The notes under the pieces were generated by a model. That model made no database searches. It saw only the letters and a list, made by a program, of their open reading frames with translations, and was not told the DNA's origin. From CALODL01 sp942492115 (GTDB lineage: Bacteria > Planctomycetota > Phycisphaerae > UBA1845 > CAIVHJ01): 64,000 nucleotides of DNA. Positions 37,234 through 45,178 of the stretch are shown here, one piece after another. Positions within the stretch are counted from its first letter, which is position 1; the number at the start of each line of letters is the position of its first letter. The stretch is from contig CALODL010000021.1 of the NCBI GenBank assembly GCA_942492115.1, positions 62,001-126,000 on the forward strand. Direction: 5' to 3'. The position numbers were made by a program, and so were the translations under genes.

Positions 37234-37773
37234 GTGGTCCGTTCTCTTGGTCACCAGAGATTGCACATATATTGCACGGACTGCTGTCATCGGTGAAGCG
37301 CAATGGTTCTGACAGCATCGGAATAGGATTTTTTTGTGTCTTCAGAAGGTGATTGGATGGGTGTTCGACCCACCACTGTGGGTGTTGTGAGCTGACGTCG
37401 GGCTACGCAGTAGAAAGCGGAACAGTAGTCCACGGAAGAGCTTACGCTCTTCTGAGCGGTGCTTCGCTGCGCTCGCACGGCCTGCCGTAGGCGAACCGAA
37501 CGGGAGTGCATGCGAATCGAACCCATGCACCCATTGCCGCAATAATGAAGGCGCCAACGACTTGAGTCAAGGACAGGAGTGGTGTTGCACATATGTTGCA
37601 CAAGAGTTGGCGCGAGATTCGGAGTTGAGAGCCGTTGTTTGCGCCTGGGCGAAGCTGCCCTTGGTGATGCGAAAGGGAATCGCCGCCATGGTCCGAACTG
37701 GTGCAATGTCAGGAGATGTCAGGGAATGACATGCGCGCGGCCGAGAGCTCGTGACACAAGAACGTGTGCCCTG
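37234..37773. other. Intergenic region holding integration-scar sequence
   Basis: This 540-bp gap contains a repeated ATTGCACATATATTGCAC-like motif (37262-37280 and again, less exact, at 37583-37602), the tRNA-3'-end-like and integrase-tail-like segment listed next, and the kinase promoter. I see no intact gene. Confidence 0.5.
37501..37729 (+). repeat. tRNA-3'-end-like plus integrase-tail-like segment, copy 2
   Basis: At 37501-37530 the antisense of a degenerate tRNA 3' end is visible (CGGGAGTGCAT, then GAATCGAACCCA). It runs in frame into a tail: ESNPCTHCRNNEGANDLS, then DSELRAVVCAWAKLPLVMRKGIAAMV and a TGA at 37727-37729. The same arrangement is found at 41192-41425. Planctomycete integrase genes often read through the antisense of a tRNA-like att site at their 3' ends, so this is probably the scar of a lost integrative element. 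Confidence 0.55.
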
Positions 37774-38334
37774 CTACTTCCCGGGCTCCAGAACCTCTTC
37801 GAGAACTTCGCTGAGGCCTAGAGTTCTCGCCCATTCTCGAATGTAGTCTTGATCCAACTCGTCGCCCATGATCTTGAAGACACCACGGATGTCGCGGATG
37901 TGTTTGTCCGAGCCGCCCTCCTTGAAGTACTGCATCTTCTTGATGATGACATCCTCCGGCGACGCGAACCACGCTTCGCAGTCTTCAGCTGCGGCAATGC
38001 GCACGACTCGTGCCAAGCGACTACGATCAAACTCGCCGCCACCAACGATCATGACATCGATCTTCAATCCGGATGAAGGATGGATGATGTTGAACTGCGA
38101 TGAGGATCGGACGGCGTTCCGAATGGCGTCCGCTGACAGGTAGAACTCCGGCAGCGGAAAAGCCTGACACAGCGCTTCCACGTGCAGCTCACCGATTCGG
38201 GCCACCACGTCGATGTCGTTCGTAAACCTTGGCTCACCGTACGTGATGGTGGCCATGGATCCCGTGATGAAATAGGTCAGGGCCAGCTCCTCAAAGCGCG
38301 ATACGACATACTTGAACAGCTCAGCCTGCTCCAT
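37774..38334 (-). CDS. Nucleotidyltransferase (MNT/AbiEii-like)
   Basis: The 186-residue protein has the minimal nucleotidyltransferase signature: ALTYFITGSMATITYGEPRFTNDIDVVARI, giving the GS motif and the D-x-D metal site, followed by KIDVMIVG as the third carboxylate strand. The C-terminal part (SPEDVIIKKMQYFKEGGSDKHIRDIRGVF) matches the helical half of AbiEii/DUF6036-type proteins. Such enzymes act as toxins or antitoxins or modify RNA or protein by nucleotide transfer. The ATG at 38334 overlaps the preceding small gene by 14 bases, suggesting a coupled pair. Confidence 0.85.
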   Translation of the reverse strand: MEQAELFKYVVSRFEELALTYFITGSMATITYGEPRFTNDIDVVARIGELHVEALCQAFPLPEFYLSADAIRNAVRSSSQFNIIHPSSGLKIDVMIVGGGEFDRSRLARVVRIAAAEDCEAWFASPEDVIIKKMQYFKEGGSDKHIRDIRGVFKIMGDELDQDYIREWARTLGLSEVLEEVLEPGK

Positions 38335-38536
38335 GAGACATCCTTCGCGCAGCCTCCTCGTGAAGACGCTGCTCGGTCCAATCTGGGTGCTTGCCTCGCA
38401 GACTGCTGAGCAACATGGAGCGTGCGAAAGACCACATGCCGTGCGCGATGGCCAGGCGCTCGGCCGGTGTTTTGCGACGGAGTACTTCCGCAACGTCGTC
38501 GTCTACGGTCTCGATGCGATTGGGAATCCTGTTCAT
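38321..38536 (-). CDS. Small helical partner of the nucleotidyltransferase
   Basis: The 71-residue protein is helical and charged, with TPAERLAIAHGMWSFARSMLLSSLRGKHPDWTEQRLHEEAARRMSHG split over three helices. I recall similar small proteins (with a 'HPDW...EVARRLSHG' ending) directly upstream of nucleotidyltransferase genes in planctomycetes and cyanobacteria. The 14-base overlap with the next gene supports cotranslation. By position it could be the antitoxin or specificity partner of a two-gene module. Confidence 0.75.
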   Translation of the reverse strand: MNRIPNRIETVDDDVAEVLRRKTPAERLAIAHGMWSFARSMLLSSLRGKHPDWTEQRLHEEAARRMSHGAG

Positions 38537-38618
38537 GGCACTCTCCGAACCCCGCCAGCGTCCAGCAGCATAGCACAGGCGGCGTCATGGTTCACCGCAC
38601 ATGGGGTCGTCGCTCAGG

Positions 38619-40457
38619 TCACGCTTGTCCTGGGTCTGAATTTAGTGTACCTCTCGATGAACGTGCTCCAAGCAGAATAACGCCACACAGTAGAACGAGC
38701 ACGAACGCGACCATCGCAGTTCGACTCATTGCCGGGACAGGTGGTGGCTCTCGTTCGCACGCACTCGAGCAACCATCTTCGTCAAACGTGTTTCCATCGT
38801 CACAATCTTCGTCGCCTTCAGCAACACCGTCGCCACAGACTGTTACGATAACCTCGAGCGATTGCATGTCGGCAAAGAATTCCGTGGCGGCGGGTGTAAA
38901 CAATGCCGTAGCAGGGGGTGTCAAGCTGAAAGCCAGCTCGAACACTCCGTGAGCCCCTGCCGACGCCTCGAGCATGAACTCTGCAAGGTATCTGGGTCCT
39001 GGCTCAACCTGAACTCCCGCTGCATAATCGGCGAGTGCCGAGAACATGCCGAACCACATTGCTTCTTCCGCGTAAACTGCCGGAATGGCTGGATGTCCGG
39101 TGAACACATAATCCTGCCTCGCGGCATCCAGGAAAACGCTCGCACCATGTCCTCGGATGCAATGATCCGGGGCGCCGCCGCAGGCTGTTGGGTTGCCTGG
39201 ATCACATGAAAGACCGAAGAAACGACCGAAGTTGGTACATGCGGAATCGCCTACTTCATCGACATAGCTTACGCTGCCGACTGCCCCCCGCTTTGGAGTT
39301 GCCCATGTAGGCCAGATAAGCTGATAGCCATTCAGTAGTTGGCGTTGTTGATCGTCAGCCAGCCAGACGAAAACACGCGCCTGTCCTCCCTGAGCTATGA
39401 ACATCTTTGTATTTTCACCAGTTGGAGCAGAGGCTTGGTCTTCACAGCAGGTCATATAGAGTGTCCCCGCGGGGGCCGTCGCGCACGACTCACCCGTCCA
39501 AGGCCCTTCACACAGGCACACTCCGCACTCACAAGTTCCGTTCCCGGAGCAGGCAGCAGGACACGCCATGCTGGAGCAATCACAATCTGCTCCGCCCCAA
39601 CCTGGATCGCAGACACATTCGTTCCCAACAAGTTTTCCATGTCCGGTGCACACGCGTGGGTCGATGGCCACGGCCCTTGCTTCTCGGTGAATGACGATTT
39701 CAGGATTATCACTCCCATCCGAGGGCATACGCCAAATACCCTCCGCATCTGCCCAATAGAGAACGCCATTCGACTCGTCCAAAGCAAGGCTCCAGCCCTC
39801 TTGATCAGTGAGCTCAACGACGTCGCGACCATCCACCGTTGATGAGAAAATCCCAGCGTACTTCTGGATCCAGAAAAGTCGCCCCATGGACGTATCCAGT
39901 TCCAGTCCATCCTGAAGAAACACTCCCGTCTCGAAGTGCAATACATCCACAGGATCCAGACCGTCCAAATTCGTTCGCACGATGCTGGCCAGACCGATTG
40001 TGTCAAGCAAGTAGATCGCGTCGGCGTTTATGTCAATAGCTAACCCATGCCTTGGCAGGCCTGGTTCTCCCAATAACTCGTGATGCGAACCGTCGAGCGC
40101 GGATCGCGTTAGTGGAGCACTTGGGGCGTTACGGACGAAATACAGATACTCGCCTTGGGTATCGACTCTTATTTGGACCCAATAGGGAAGAATACTGATT
40201 CGATCGGGAGCCACACCATTGAGGAGCGCCCAATAGGCACCGCCGCCATCACCCCAATAGATTCTGTCGTTGACCATGTCGAGAGCGATCGTGTCTGCGC
40301 TGCCCCCGGCAACGGATTGCATGGCCGAACCATCCAGATTGGAACGGTAGATGACTTCGTCCTCGATATCGGACCAGTAGATCTTCTGACCCGATGCTGT
40401 GGAGGCAGTCAATATGTAACAGGTCATTGCACAGCGAAAGAGTGCCCTGAACGACAT
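38619..40457 (-). CDS. Surface protein with YWTD-type propeller, EGF-like and DUF4215-like segments
   Basis: The 612-residue protein has a signal peptide (ALFRCAMTCYILTASTASG). About six LDL-receptor-type propeller repeats follow (KIYWSDIEDEVIYRSNLDG, RIYWGDGGG, RLFWIQKY, VLYWADAEGIWRM). Then come a CSGNGTCECGVCLCEGPWTGESC EGF-like stretch, a globular domain of about 200 residues, a DUF4215-like repeat (CGDGVAEGDEDCDDGNTFDEDGC), one transmembrane helix near the C-terminus (MVAFVLVLLCGVILLGA) and an Arg-containing tail, as in sorted or anchored proteins. The ATG at 40457 follows AAGGGA. A protein-binding surface role is likely. Confidence 0.87.
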   Translation of the reverse strand: MSFRALFRCAMTCYILTASTASGQKIYWSDIEDEVIYRSNLDGSAMQSVAGGSADTIALDMVNDRIYWGDGGGAYWALLNGVAPDRISILPYWVQIRVDTQGEYLYFVRNAPSAPLTRSALDGSHHELLGEPGLPRHGLAIDINADAIYLLDTIGLASIVRTNLDGLDPVDVLHFETGVFLQDGLELDTSMGRLFWIQKYAGIFSSTVDGRDVVELTDQEGWSLALDESNGVLYWADAEGIWRMPSDGSDNPEIVIHREARAVAIDPRVCTGHGKLVGNECVCDPGWGGADCDCSSMACPAACSGNGTCECGVCLCEGPWTGESCATAPAGTLYMTCCEDQASAPTGENTKMFIAQGGQARVFVWLADDQQRQLLNGYQLIWPTWATPKRGAVGSVSYVDEVGDSACTNFGRFFGLSCDPGNPTACGGAPDHCIRGHGASVFLDAARQDYVFTGHPAIPAVYAEEAMWFGMFSALADYAAGVQVEPGPRYLAEFMLEASAGAHGVFELAFSLTPPATALFTPAATEFFADMQSLEVIVTVCGDGVAEGDEDCDDGNTFDEDGCSSACEREPPPVPAMSRTAMVAFVLVLLCGVILLGARSSRGTLNSDPGQA

Positions 40458-40577
40458 GGCGGTCCCTTGAGTGTAATACGGCAGGTTCTGTGGAGAAGTC
40501 CAAGAAGCCGCTCCGTATGAAATACAGTCGCGAACCCGCCTGATGAGGGCTGGACTCGGGTTGGCGTTCTTTCTCAT
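40458..40577 (-). pseudogene. Decayed 5' fragment of a zinc-ribbon membrane protein gene
   Basis: Bases 40473-40535 closely resemble 42116-42180, part of the membrane protein gene at 41760-42248. Here the coding pattern is broken: TSPQNLPYY survives in one frame while GSRLYFIR, the counterpart of GSRLYPIR, lies in another. It appears to be the remnant of a duplicated gene whose 3' part was replaced by the YWTD gene, which may now use its promoter. Confidence 0.6.
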
Positions 40578-40703
40578 CGCCTTCTACCGCTGCCATTGTA
40601 CTCAGCTATGCGTCCGCATGGCACAGCCGCGCAGGGATAATGGGGATCCGTGCGCCCTGTTGTGTTTTTGGGGTACATGGGATTAACGAGAAACCGAGCC
40701 TCT

Positions 40704-41117
40704 TCAGACACTGAGTGCCACCGTTGGCCCGCCTGCAATGACATGCCACGCGAAGAGGCCCGCGAGCGCACACAGCAGGAACCCGGCGTAGATGAGCATC
40801 CGATGGCGCTCGATCGACATGTTGTTCAGCTTCCTGAGACCGAACTGTGGAAAAACGAAATAAACCAGTGCCTTGAGCACATGGGCCCAGCCGAGCACTG
40901 TCAGGATCAGCGGAACGCCGGACCACACGGGATGGAAAGCCGCGATGATCGAACCGAAGCCGAGGCTCATGAAACCGACTACGAAGACACCGGCGTGCTC
41001 CCTGGATCGCAGCCACAGGAAGAACTCCGCCCAGGCCCTGGAAGCAAACACGTGGGACATCCCGATGATGCCCAGATGGATGATTGCAAACAACTGGACC
41101 GCGCGTTCGATGCTCAT
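40704..41117 (-). CDS. Four-helix membrane protein of unknown function
   Basis: The 137-residue protein has four transmembrane helices: AVQLFAIIHLGIIGMSHVF, AGVFVVGFMSLGFGSIIAAF, PLILTVLGWAHVLKALVYFVF and LIYAGFLLCALAGLFAWHVI. It has no catalytic motif. The second ATG (41117) has AAGGG six bases upstream; the first ATG (41123) is too close to it. I do not recognise the family with confidence. Confidence 0.75.
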   Translation of the reverse strand: MSIERAVQLFAIIHLGIIGMSHVFASRAWAEFFLWLRSREHAGVFVVGFMSLGFGSIIAAFHPVWSGVPLILTVLGWAHVLKALVYFVFPQFGLRKLNNMSIERHRMLIYAGFLLCALAGLFAWHVIAGGPTVALSV

Positions 41118-41443
41118 GGCCATCCCTTCAAATTATCAATGGCTGGCGATAGCGGTAATCCAATCACCCGTGTTGAGCCCTGCGGTTCGGTGTGGACGGG
41201 AGTTCATGCGAATCGAACCCATGCACTCAAGTCTCCAATGGTGATTCCGCCAACGACTTGTGTCAACCCGAGGACGCGCATTGCACGTATATTCCTCAGG
41301 ATGTCGCGGGAGATGCTGAACTACGCCAGGTCATTATCGCCTGGTCCAAGCTGCCCTTGGCCATGCGGCAAGGCATTGTGGCGATGGTGTGTGCGGCTGA
41401 GCTGTCAGATGATGCCAGCGAGTGACAACCATGGAGTGCCAGT
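41118..41443. other. Intergenic region holding the third scar copy
   Basis: Apart from the promoter region of the membrane protein gene, this 326-bp gap is mostly the integrase-tail-like segment at 41192-41425. Confidence 0.5.
41192..41425 (+). repeat. tRNA-3'-end-like plus integrase-tail-like segment, copy 3
   Basis: This 77-codon open frame is the most intact copy. The antisense tRNA-like part (CGGGAGTTCATGCGAATCG, then AACCCATGCAC) lies at 41199-41230 and encodes SSCESNPCTQ. The tail is DAELRQVIIAWSKLPLAMRQ followed by GIVAMVCAAELSDDASE and TGA. It parallels the copy at 37501-37729 over its full length. It has no ribosome site and is probably not expressed alone. Confidence 0.55.
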
Positions 41444-41719
41444 CTATCCGCGACTCTCGTCACGCCGCCTGCGGACATATTGAATTAGTTGGCCGCCCAG
41501 AATCCCGACGCATGCTCCTTTCCATAGAAGGAGCCACCACGGCCTCCACCACGCGCCAGTTTGAACCTCGACGATGTCTGATGCACCAAACGCGACGAAA
41601 ACCACACCTAGCACAACGCATCGAGCACGAATTCGAGGCTTCACTCCTGCCACGAACAGAAAGCCGAGCCCGATGATGCACCAGAGCGCCGCTTCCAGAT
41701 AATTGATTGTCTCAAACAT
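41444..41719 (-). CDS. Small membrane protein
   Basis: The 91-residue protein has three hydrophobic segments (AALWCIIGLGFLFVAGV, CVVLGVVFVAFGASDIVEV, WWLLLWKGACVGILGGQLIQY) and an Arg-rich C-terminus (VRRRRDESRG). The motif FGASDIVE and the WWRPWWLLLWKG stretch recur, from memory, in planctomycete hypothetical proteins. An AAGG lies upstream of the ATG. Function unknown. Confidence 0.7.
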   Translation of the reverse strand: MFETINYLEAALWCIIGLGFLFVAGVKPRIRARCVVLGVVFVAFGASDIVEVQTGAWWRPWWLLLWKGACVGILGGQLIQYVRRRRDESRG

Positions 41720-41759
41720 CGCCTTGAAGTTCCTGCCACACCACCCACCGGTACATCTG

Positions 41760-42248
41760 TCAACCAGTGTCCTGTGGCATGGTTTCAGGCGGGCCTCGGA
41801 ATGGCGTGTTACATTTCGGACATCGATGTTCTAAGAGTCCGATGAGGCAATAGCCACATTTGCAACACAGTTCAGACTGCGACGGCACCACCTTGCGTCT
41901 AATCCATGCCGTCACTAGCGAAAAGACAATGGCGTAGCAGACAACCAACGCGAGGCATGCAATCGGCTCCGGGTCGAATCCCATCCGGACGTTCTGCACG
42001 AGCAGTTTGTCGATAAACAATACTGCTGATTGGCACGCAGCATACATGAATCGTGACTTGAACAAGTGGCCTTGTGGTGTGAGAATCACTGCCGCTGCAG
42101 TGATCACCATGGGAATGTAGTACGGCAAATTCTGCGGCGAAGTCCAGAATCCTCCTCGAATCGGATACAGTCGGGAGCCGGCCAGGAAATCAAGCACCAT
42201 CACCAGGGTACACGTTACCGCGATCAGCCATGTAAAGGTCCGGGCCAT
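41760..42248 (-). CDS. Membrane protein with C-terminal zinc ribbon
   Basis: The 162-residue protein has four hydrophobic segments and a cytosolic zinc ribbon at the C-terminus (CCKCGYCLIGLLEHRCPKC). It belongs to the same broad layout as 16547-16969 and 45175-46068. The ATG at 42248 is preferred over a TTG at 42251. A TATAAT sequence sits only about seven bases upstream (42255-42260, minus strand), which would give a nearly leaderless message. It diverges from the methyltransferase gene, with 24 bases between the starts. Confidence 0.75.
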   Translation of the reverse strand: MARTFTWLIAVTCTLVMVLDFLAGSRLYPIRGGFWTSPQNLPYYIPMVITAAAVILTPQGHLFKSRFMYAACQSAVLFIDKLLVQNVRMGFDPEPIACLALVVCYAIVFSLVTAWIRRKVVPSQSELCCKCGYCLIGLLEHRCPKCNTPFRGPPETMPQDTG

Positions 42249-42272
42249 CAACTCATTATACGACCGTAGACC

Positions 42273-43007
42273 ATGGATCGCTCCATATACTCCTCGCGCA
42301 CCGTCATCAAGCTGTTCTCAGAAATGTCGCGCACCTACGGCATCGTAAACGTGGTGTCTTCTATCGGATTCGCAATGCGGTGGCGTCGTCAGTGCGTCTC
42401 TAAGGCAGACATTCAGCCGGGGCAGACGGTGTATGATCTAATGACTGGAATGGGGGAGTTCCTACCTTACATTCAATCATTGGCCGGGCAATCCGCATCG
42501 ATTCGAGGAGTTGATTTCTGCCCAGCAATGTATTCGCGAGCCCGGACAACCGCGGCGCGCCTGCGGATTGACCCAGCAGAAGCCATTCTTGAACAAAATG
42601 TCCTCTCTACACTGCTGCCATCGAACTCTGCTGATCGAATAGTTTGTTTCTTCGGATTGAAGACTCTGGCTCCGACAGATGTCGACGTACTGGCGGAGCA
42701 GGTAACTCGATTACCGCGCCCGGGTGGGCGTTTCTCATTCGTTGAGATATCAGAACCGCCTAATGGCTTGCTACGGATCACCTACATCCCATACATCAGG
42801 TACGTTGTTCCGTTGCTCGGATTCTTGCTGCTGGGCAACCCCGACAATTACCGGCAACTGGGTGTCTATACGAAGCACTTCGGCAACTGTAGTAATGTGG
42901 CTACGGCGTTTCGCCGATCGGGATTAGCAGTCAGTGAGTATTCGTTGTTCTTCGGTTGTGCAACAGGGTTTCTCGGCCACAAGCCCAGCACACCTGGGCC
43001 CCAGTAG
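42273..43007 (+). CDS. Class I SAM-dependent methyltransferase (UbiE/COQ5-like)
   Basis: The 244-residue protein has a UbiE-like N-terminal helix (LFSEMSRTYGIVNVVSSIGFAMRWRRQ) and the SAM-binding motif TVYDLMTGMGEFLPYI, with MTGMGE as a variant of the glycine-rich loop. Motif II is ADRIVCFFGLKTL, and RPGGRFSFVEISEP is motif III. The C-terminal part is hydrophobic and may touch a quinone or lipid-like substrate. It is not the usual menaquinone enzyme in context, as no pathway genes are nearby. No clear ribosome site precedes the ATG. Confidence 0.82.
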   Translation: MDRSIYSSRTVIKLFSEMSRTYGIVNVVSSIGFAMRWRRQCVSKADIQPGQTVYDLMTGMGEFLPYIQSLAGQSASIRGVDFCPAMYSRARTTAARLRIDPAEAILEQNVLSTLLPSNSADRIVCFFGLKTLAPTDVDVLAEQVTRLPRPGGRFSFVEISEPPNGLLRITYIPYIRYVVPLLGFLLLGNPDNYRQLGVYTKHFGNCSNVATAFRRSGLAVSEYSLFFGCATGFLGHKPSTPGPQ

Positions 43008-43035
43008 CCTGCGCGGTTCTCGTGTTTTCGCTCGT

Positions 43036-43183
43036 CCGTGAAGGGCATTTCACGTGCTCGCTCGAATGGCGTGCTGATTCGCTCGATCGCTTCGCTCACT
43101 TCGAGCTGAACGAATCGGCGGATCACCGCCGAGTCCGGCCCTCACCCCCGGCTCCGCCCCTACTTCCCCTCCCCAGGTGCCGA
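43036..43183. repeat. 148-bp direct repeat, copy A
   Basis: This noncoding block is about 94 percent identical, by eye, to 46120-46267. It starts CCGTGAAGGGCATT and ends CCCAGGTGCCGA. It contains a GAACTGAGCGAAGCG-like stretch (antisense) and the perfect hairpin TCGGCGG-ATCA-CCGCCGA near 43113-43130. It precedes the 406-aa membrane protein gene and, with copy B, brackets a 3-kb block. Confidence 0.8.
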
Positions 43184-43288
43184 GTACTGCCTTGCACAAT
43201 CACAGAAGACCGGCAGAATGCGTGCAAGGAGATTTGTGAAATACTCAGACAGAGAAGCGCTCGCGAATCAGAAGGCGCGCCGGAGACG

Positions 43289-44509
43289 ATGACACTAGCA
43301 ACGATTCCAAAATTTCTCGTGGGCAATCGACAGGCCATTCACGATATTGCCCGTAGCAGGAGCAGCATTCCTGTTGGCCTGATGCTCGTATTGTCGGCTG
43401 GCTTCGCGAGGGAATACGATGCGGAGTACTTGGTGAAGGAGCCATGGCATGTCGTGATATCCCTAGCTGCCTCACTGATAGCTTCTTTCTTGTTCTTTGC
43501 AATGACATACGGAATTGGAAAACGCAGGGGCATCAAGGAGAGCGCCTTCTTTTCAGCCTATTGGCCCTTCTTGGCCCTCTTCTGGATGACGGCACCACTA
43601 GCATGGCTCTACGCAATTCCGTTTGAACGATTGTGGGATCCGATCGACGCTACAAGTGCCAACCTCTGGACGCTCAAACTCGTGTCGCTCTGGCGCGTGG
43701 CTCTCATGACCAGAGTAGTCGCTGTGTTCTTTGGATGCAGCCTCTGGGCGGCTTTGTTTTGTGTGATGCTCGTAGCAGATTCGGTCATGCTAACCGCGTT
43801 GGCTGTTGCTCCGCTTCCTGTGATTCAGCTCATGGGAGGGATTCGACTTTCTGACACTGCTGCGATTGTCGCCAGTACGGCATTCACAATGCAATTCTTC
43901 GGTACCATTAGCATGCTGGCATGGATCATCGGTGTGTTGGTTGTAGTTGGGAAAAAGGAGCCACCCTGGGCCTTGATGTCCTTGTCGCCACGAGCGCCGG
44001 CCAAACCGGCAACGTTGTGCATCGCTATGTGCACCGTTCTGGTGTGGTTCATCGTCTTGCCTTACACACAAGCTGAACAGCGGGCCAGGTACGACGCCGA
44101 GCAACTCTTGTTGGCCGGCCAAGTACCTGAAGGTCTCGCGCTAATGTCTCGATCCTCACGTTCAGCCTATCCGCCGTTGTGGGATCCTCCGCCTCGACCA
44201 GATTTCCGCGTCTACAAACCAAAGCTCACGGACGTTATGTTGAGCATAATTGACGAACCTCCGGCGGATTGGGTCGCGCAAGTCTATGGCGAGAAATTTA
44301 GGAGGTCACTTGGGATCGGTCAGCGGTATTCGCGTATGCGCTGGTGGAATATGGATCCAATGGAGTTCGACGTCATTGTGACCATTCTTGAGCAAATCCC
44401 CGAAGGGCCATCATACGCATCGGAAATCATGGACGACATTAAGAGCCTTCACGAAGAACTAGGAGAGGCGACAGTAGAGCGACTTCGAGTTCTTTCAGAA
44501 CGAGAATGA
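43289..44509 (+). CDS. Polytopic membrane protein of unknown function
   Basis: The 406-residue protein has about six transmembrane helices (PVGLMLVLSAGFA, VISLAASLIASFLFFAMTY, FSAYWPFLALFWMTAPLAWL, FFGCSLWAALFCVMLVADSV, FTMQFFGTISMLAWIIGVLV, CIAMCTVLVWFIVLPYTQA) and a soluble C-terminus of about 140 residues. The first helices resemble YIP1-type membrane proteins, but the match is loose. The ATG at 43289 follows CGGAG; the longer frame back to 42956 runs through the repeat at 43036-43183 and is unlikely to be coding. Confidence 0.75.
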   Translation: MTLATIPKFLVGNRQAIHDIARSRSSIPVGLMLVLSAGFAREYDAEYLVKEPWHVVISLAASLIASFLFFAMTYGIGKRRGIKESAFFSAYWPFLALFWMTAPLAWLYAIPFERLWDPIDATSANLWTLKLVSLWRVALMTRVVAVFFGCSLWAALFCVMLVADSVMLTALAVAPLPVIQLMGGIRLSDTAAIVASTAFTMQFFGTISMLAWIIGVLVVVGKKEPPWALMSLSPRAPAKPATLCIAMCTVLVWFIVLPYTQAEQRARYDAEQLLLAGQVPEGLALMSRSSRSAYPPLWDPPPRPDFRVYKPKLTDVMLSIIDEPPADWVAQVYGEKFRRSLGIGQRYSRMRWWNMDPMEFDVIVTILEQIPEGPSYASEIMDDIKSLHEELGEATVERLRVLSERE

Positions 44510-44563
44510 GACTATAGGCCCCGCGCTTCCGTAGTAGAACGCACGCTTGCCTCGCAATTCGTC

Positions 44564-45178
44564 CTATTCGCTCTCAGCAGGTATCGAATACACGAGATTC
44601 CCGTCTGGGTCAGTAATCTGTATCGAAGGCGTTCCTTGACGCGGCGCCAAGAGTTTGATTGATCCCCCGTCTTCGGCCGAGATCGTGAGTCCAAATTCCA
44701 TGTCATCGCAGGCTTGCGATACACCCAACACCACGAAGCCCATGTCCTGCGCATCCAACCATAGGGCCGCTTCAGGTCGCGGGCCAACTCGCAGCTCTGC
44801 GTGGCCACTCCATTCTTCTTCTGATGGAGTCCCAGGACTCATGGCCCGAATGGAGATATCGCCATACCTGTCCTGCCCCACTGACATGCTCCCTTGAACG
44901 TTGCGACTTCGAACATTCACGCTTGGCGAATCTTCGCGTCCGGCGTTGAACCCTCCATAGGTTACATGGTGGTTCTTGAAGAACGTAACGCCGTCGGGAG
45001 TAAAGAACGCAGCTTGGCCACTGTCGGCATGCAATCCCAATTGCCCCGACCGAAACATGAGGCGCTTGTGGGTCCACACCACAAGGAGAGCCAAGATTGC
45101 GATCAATACAAAGACTAGCCTGCGATGCGCTACAAGCCGGCGTTCGAGCCTTACGATACGAGTCTCGATCTCATTCAT
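44564..45178 (-). CDS. Membrane-anchored protein with N-terminal coiled coil
   Basis: The 204-residue protein begins with a short coiled coil (IETRIVRLERRLVAHRR) and one transmembrane helix (LVFVLIAILALLVVW). A beta-rich soluble domain follows, with repeated short hydrophobic strands (GVTFFKNHHVTYGG, DISIRAMSPG, PSIQITDPDGNLVYSIP). The layout suggests a single-pass protein with its C-terminal domain outside the cytoplasm. It overlaps the preceding gene by four bases (ATGA). I recognise no family. Confidence 0.75.
   Translation of the reverse strand: MNEIETRIVRLERRLVAHRRLVFVLIAILALLVVWTHKRLMFRSGQLGLHADSGQAAFFTPDGVTFFKNHHVTYGGFNAGREDSPSVNVRSRNVQGSMSVGQDRYGDISIRAMSPGTPSEEEWSGHAELRVGPRPEAALWLDAQDMGFVVLGVSQACDDMEFGLTISAEDGGSIKLLAPRQGTPSIQITDPDGNLVYSIPAESE

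Noticed and set aside
42956..43288. N-terminal extension of the 406-aa membrane protein
   Set aside because: It runs through the 148-bp noncoding repeat and overlaps the methyltransferase gene.
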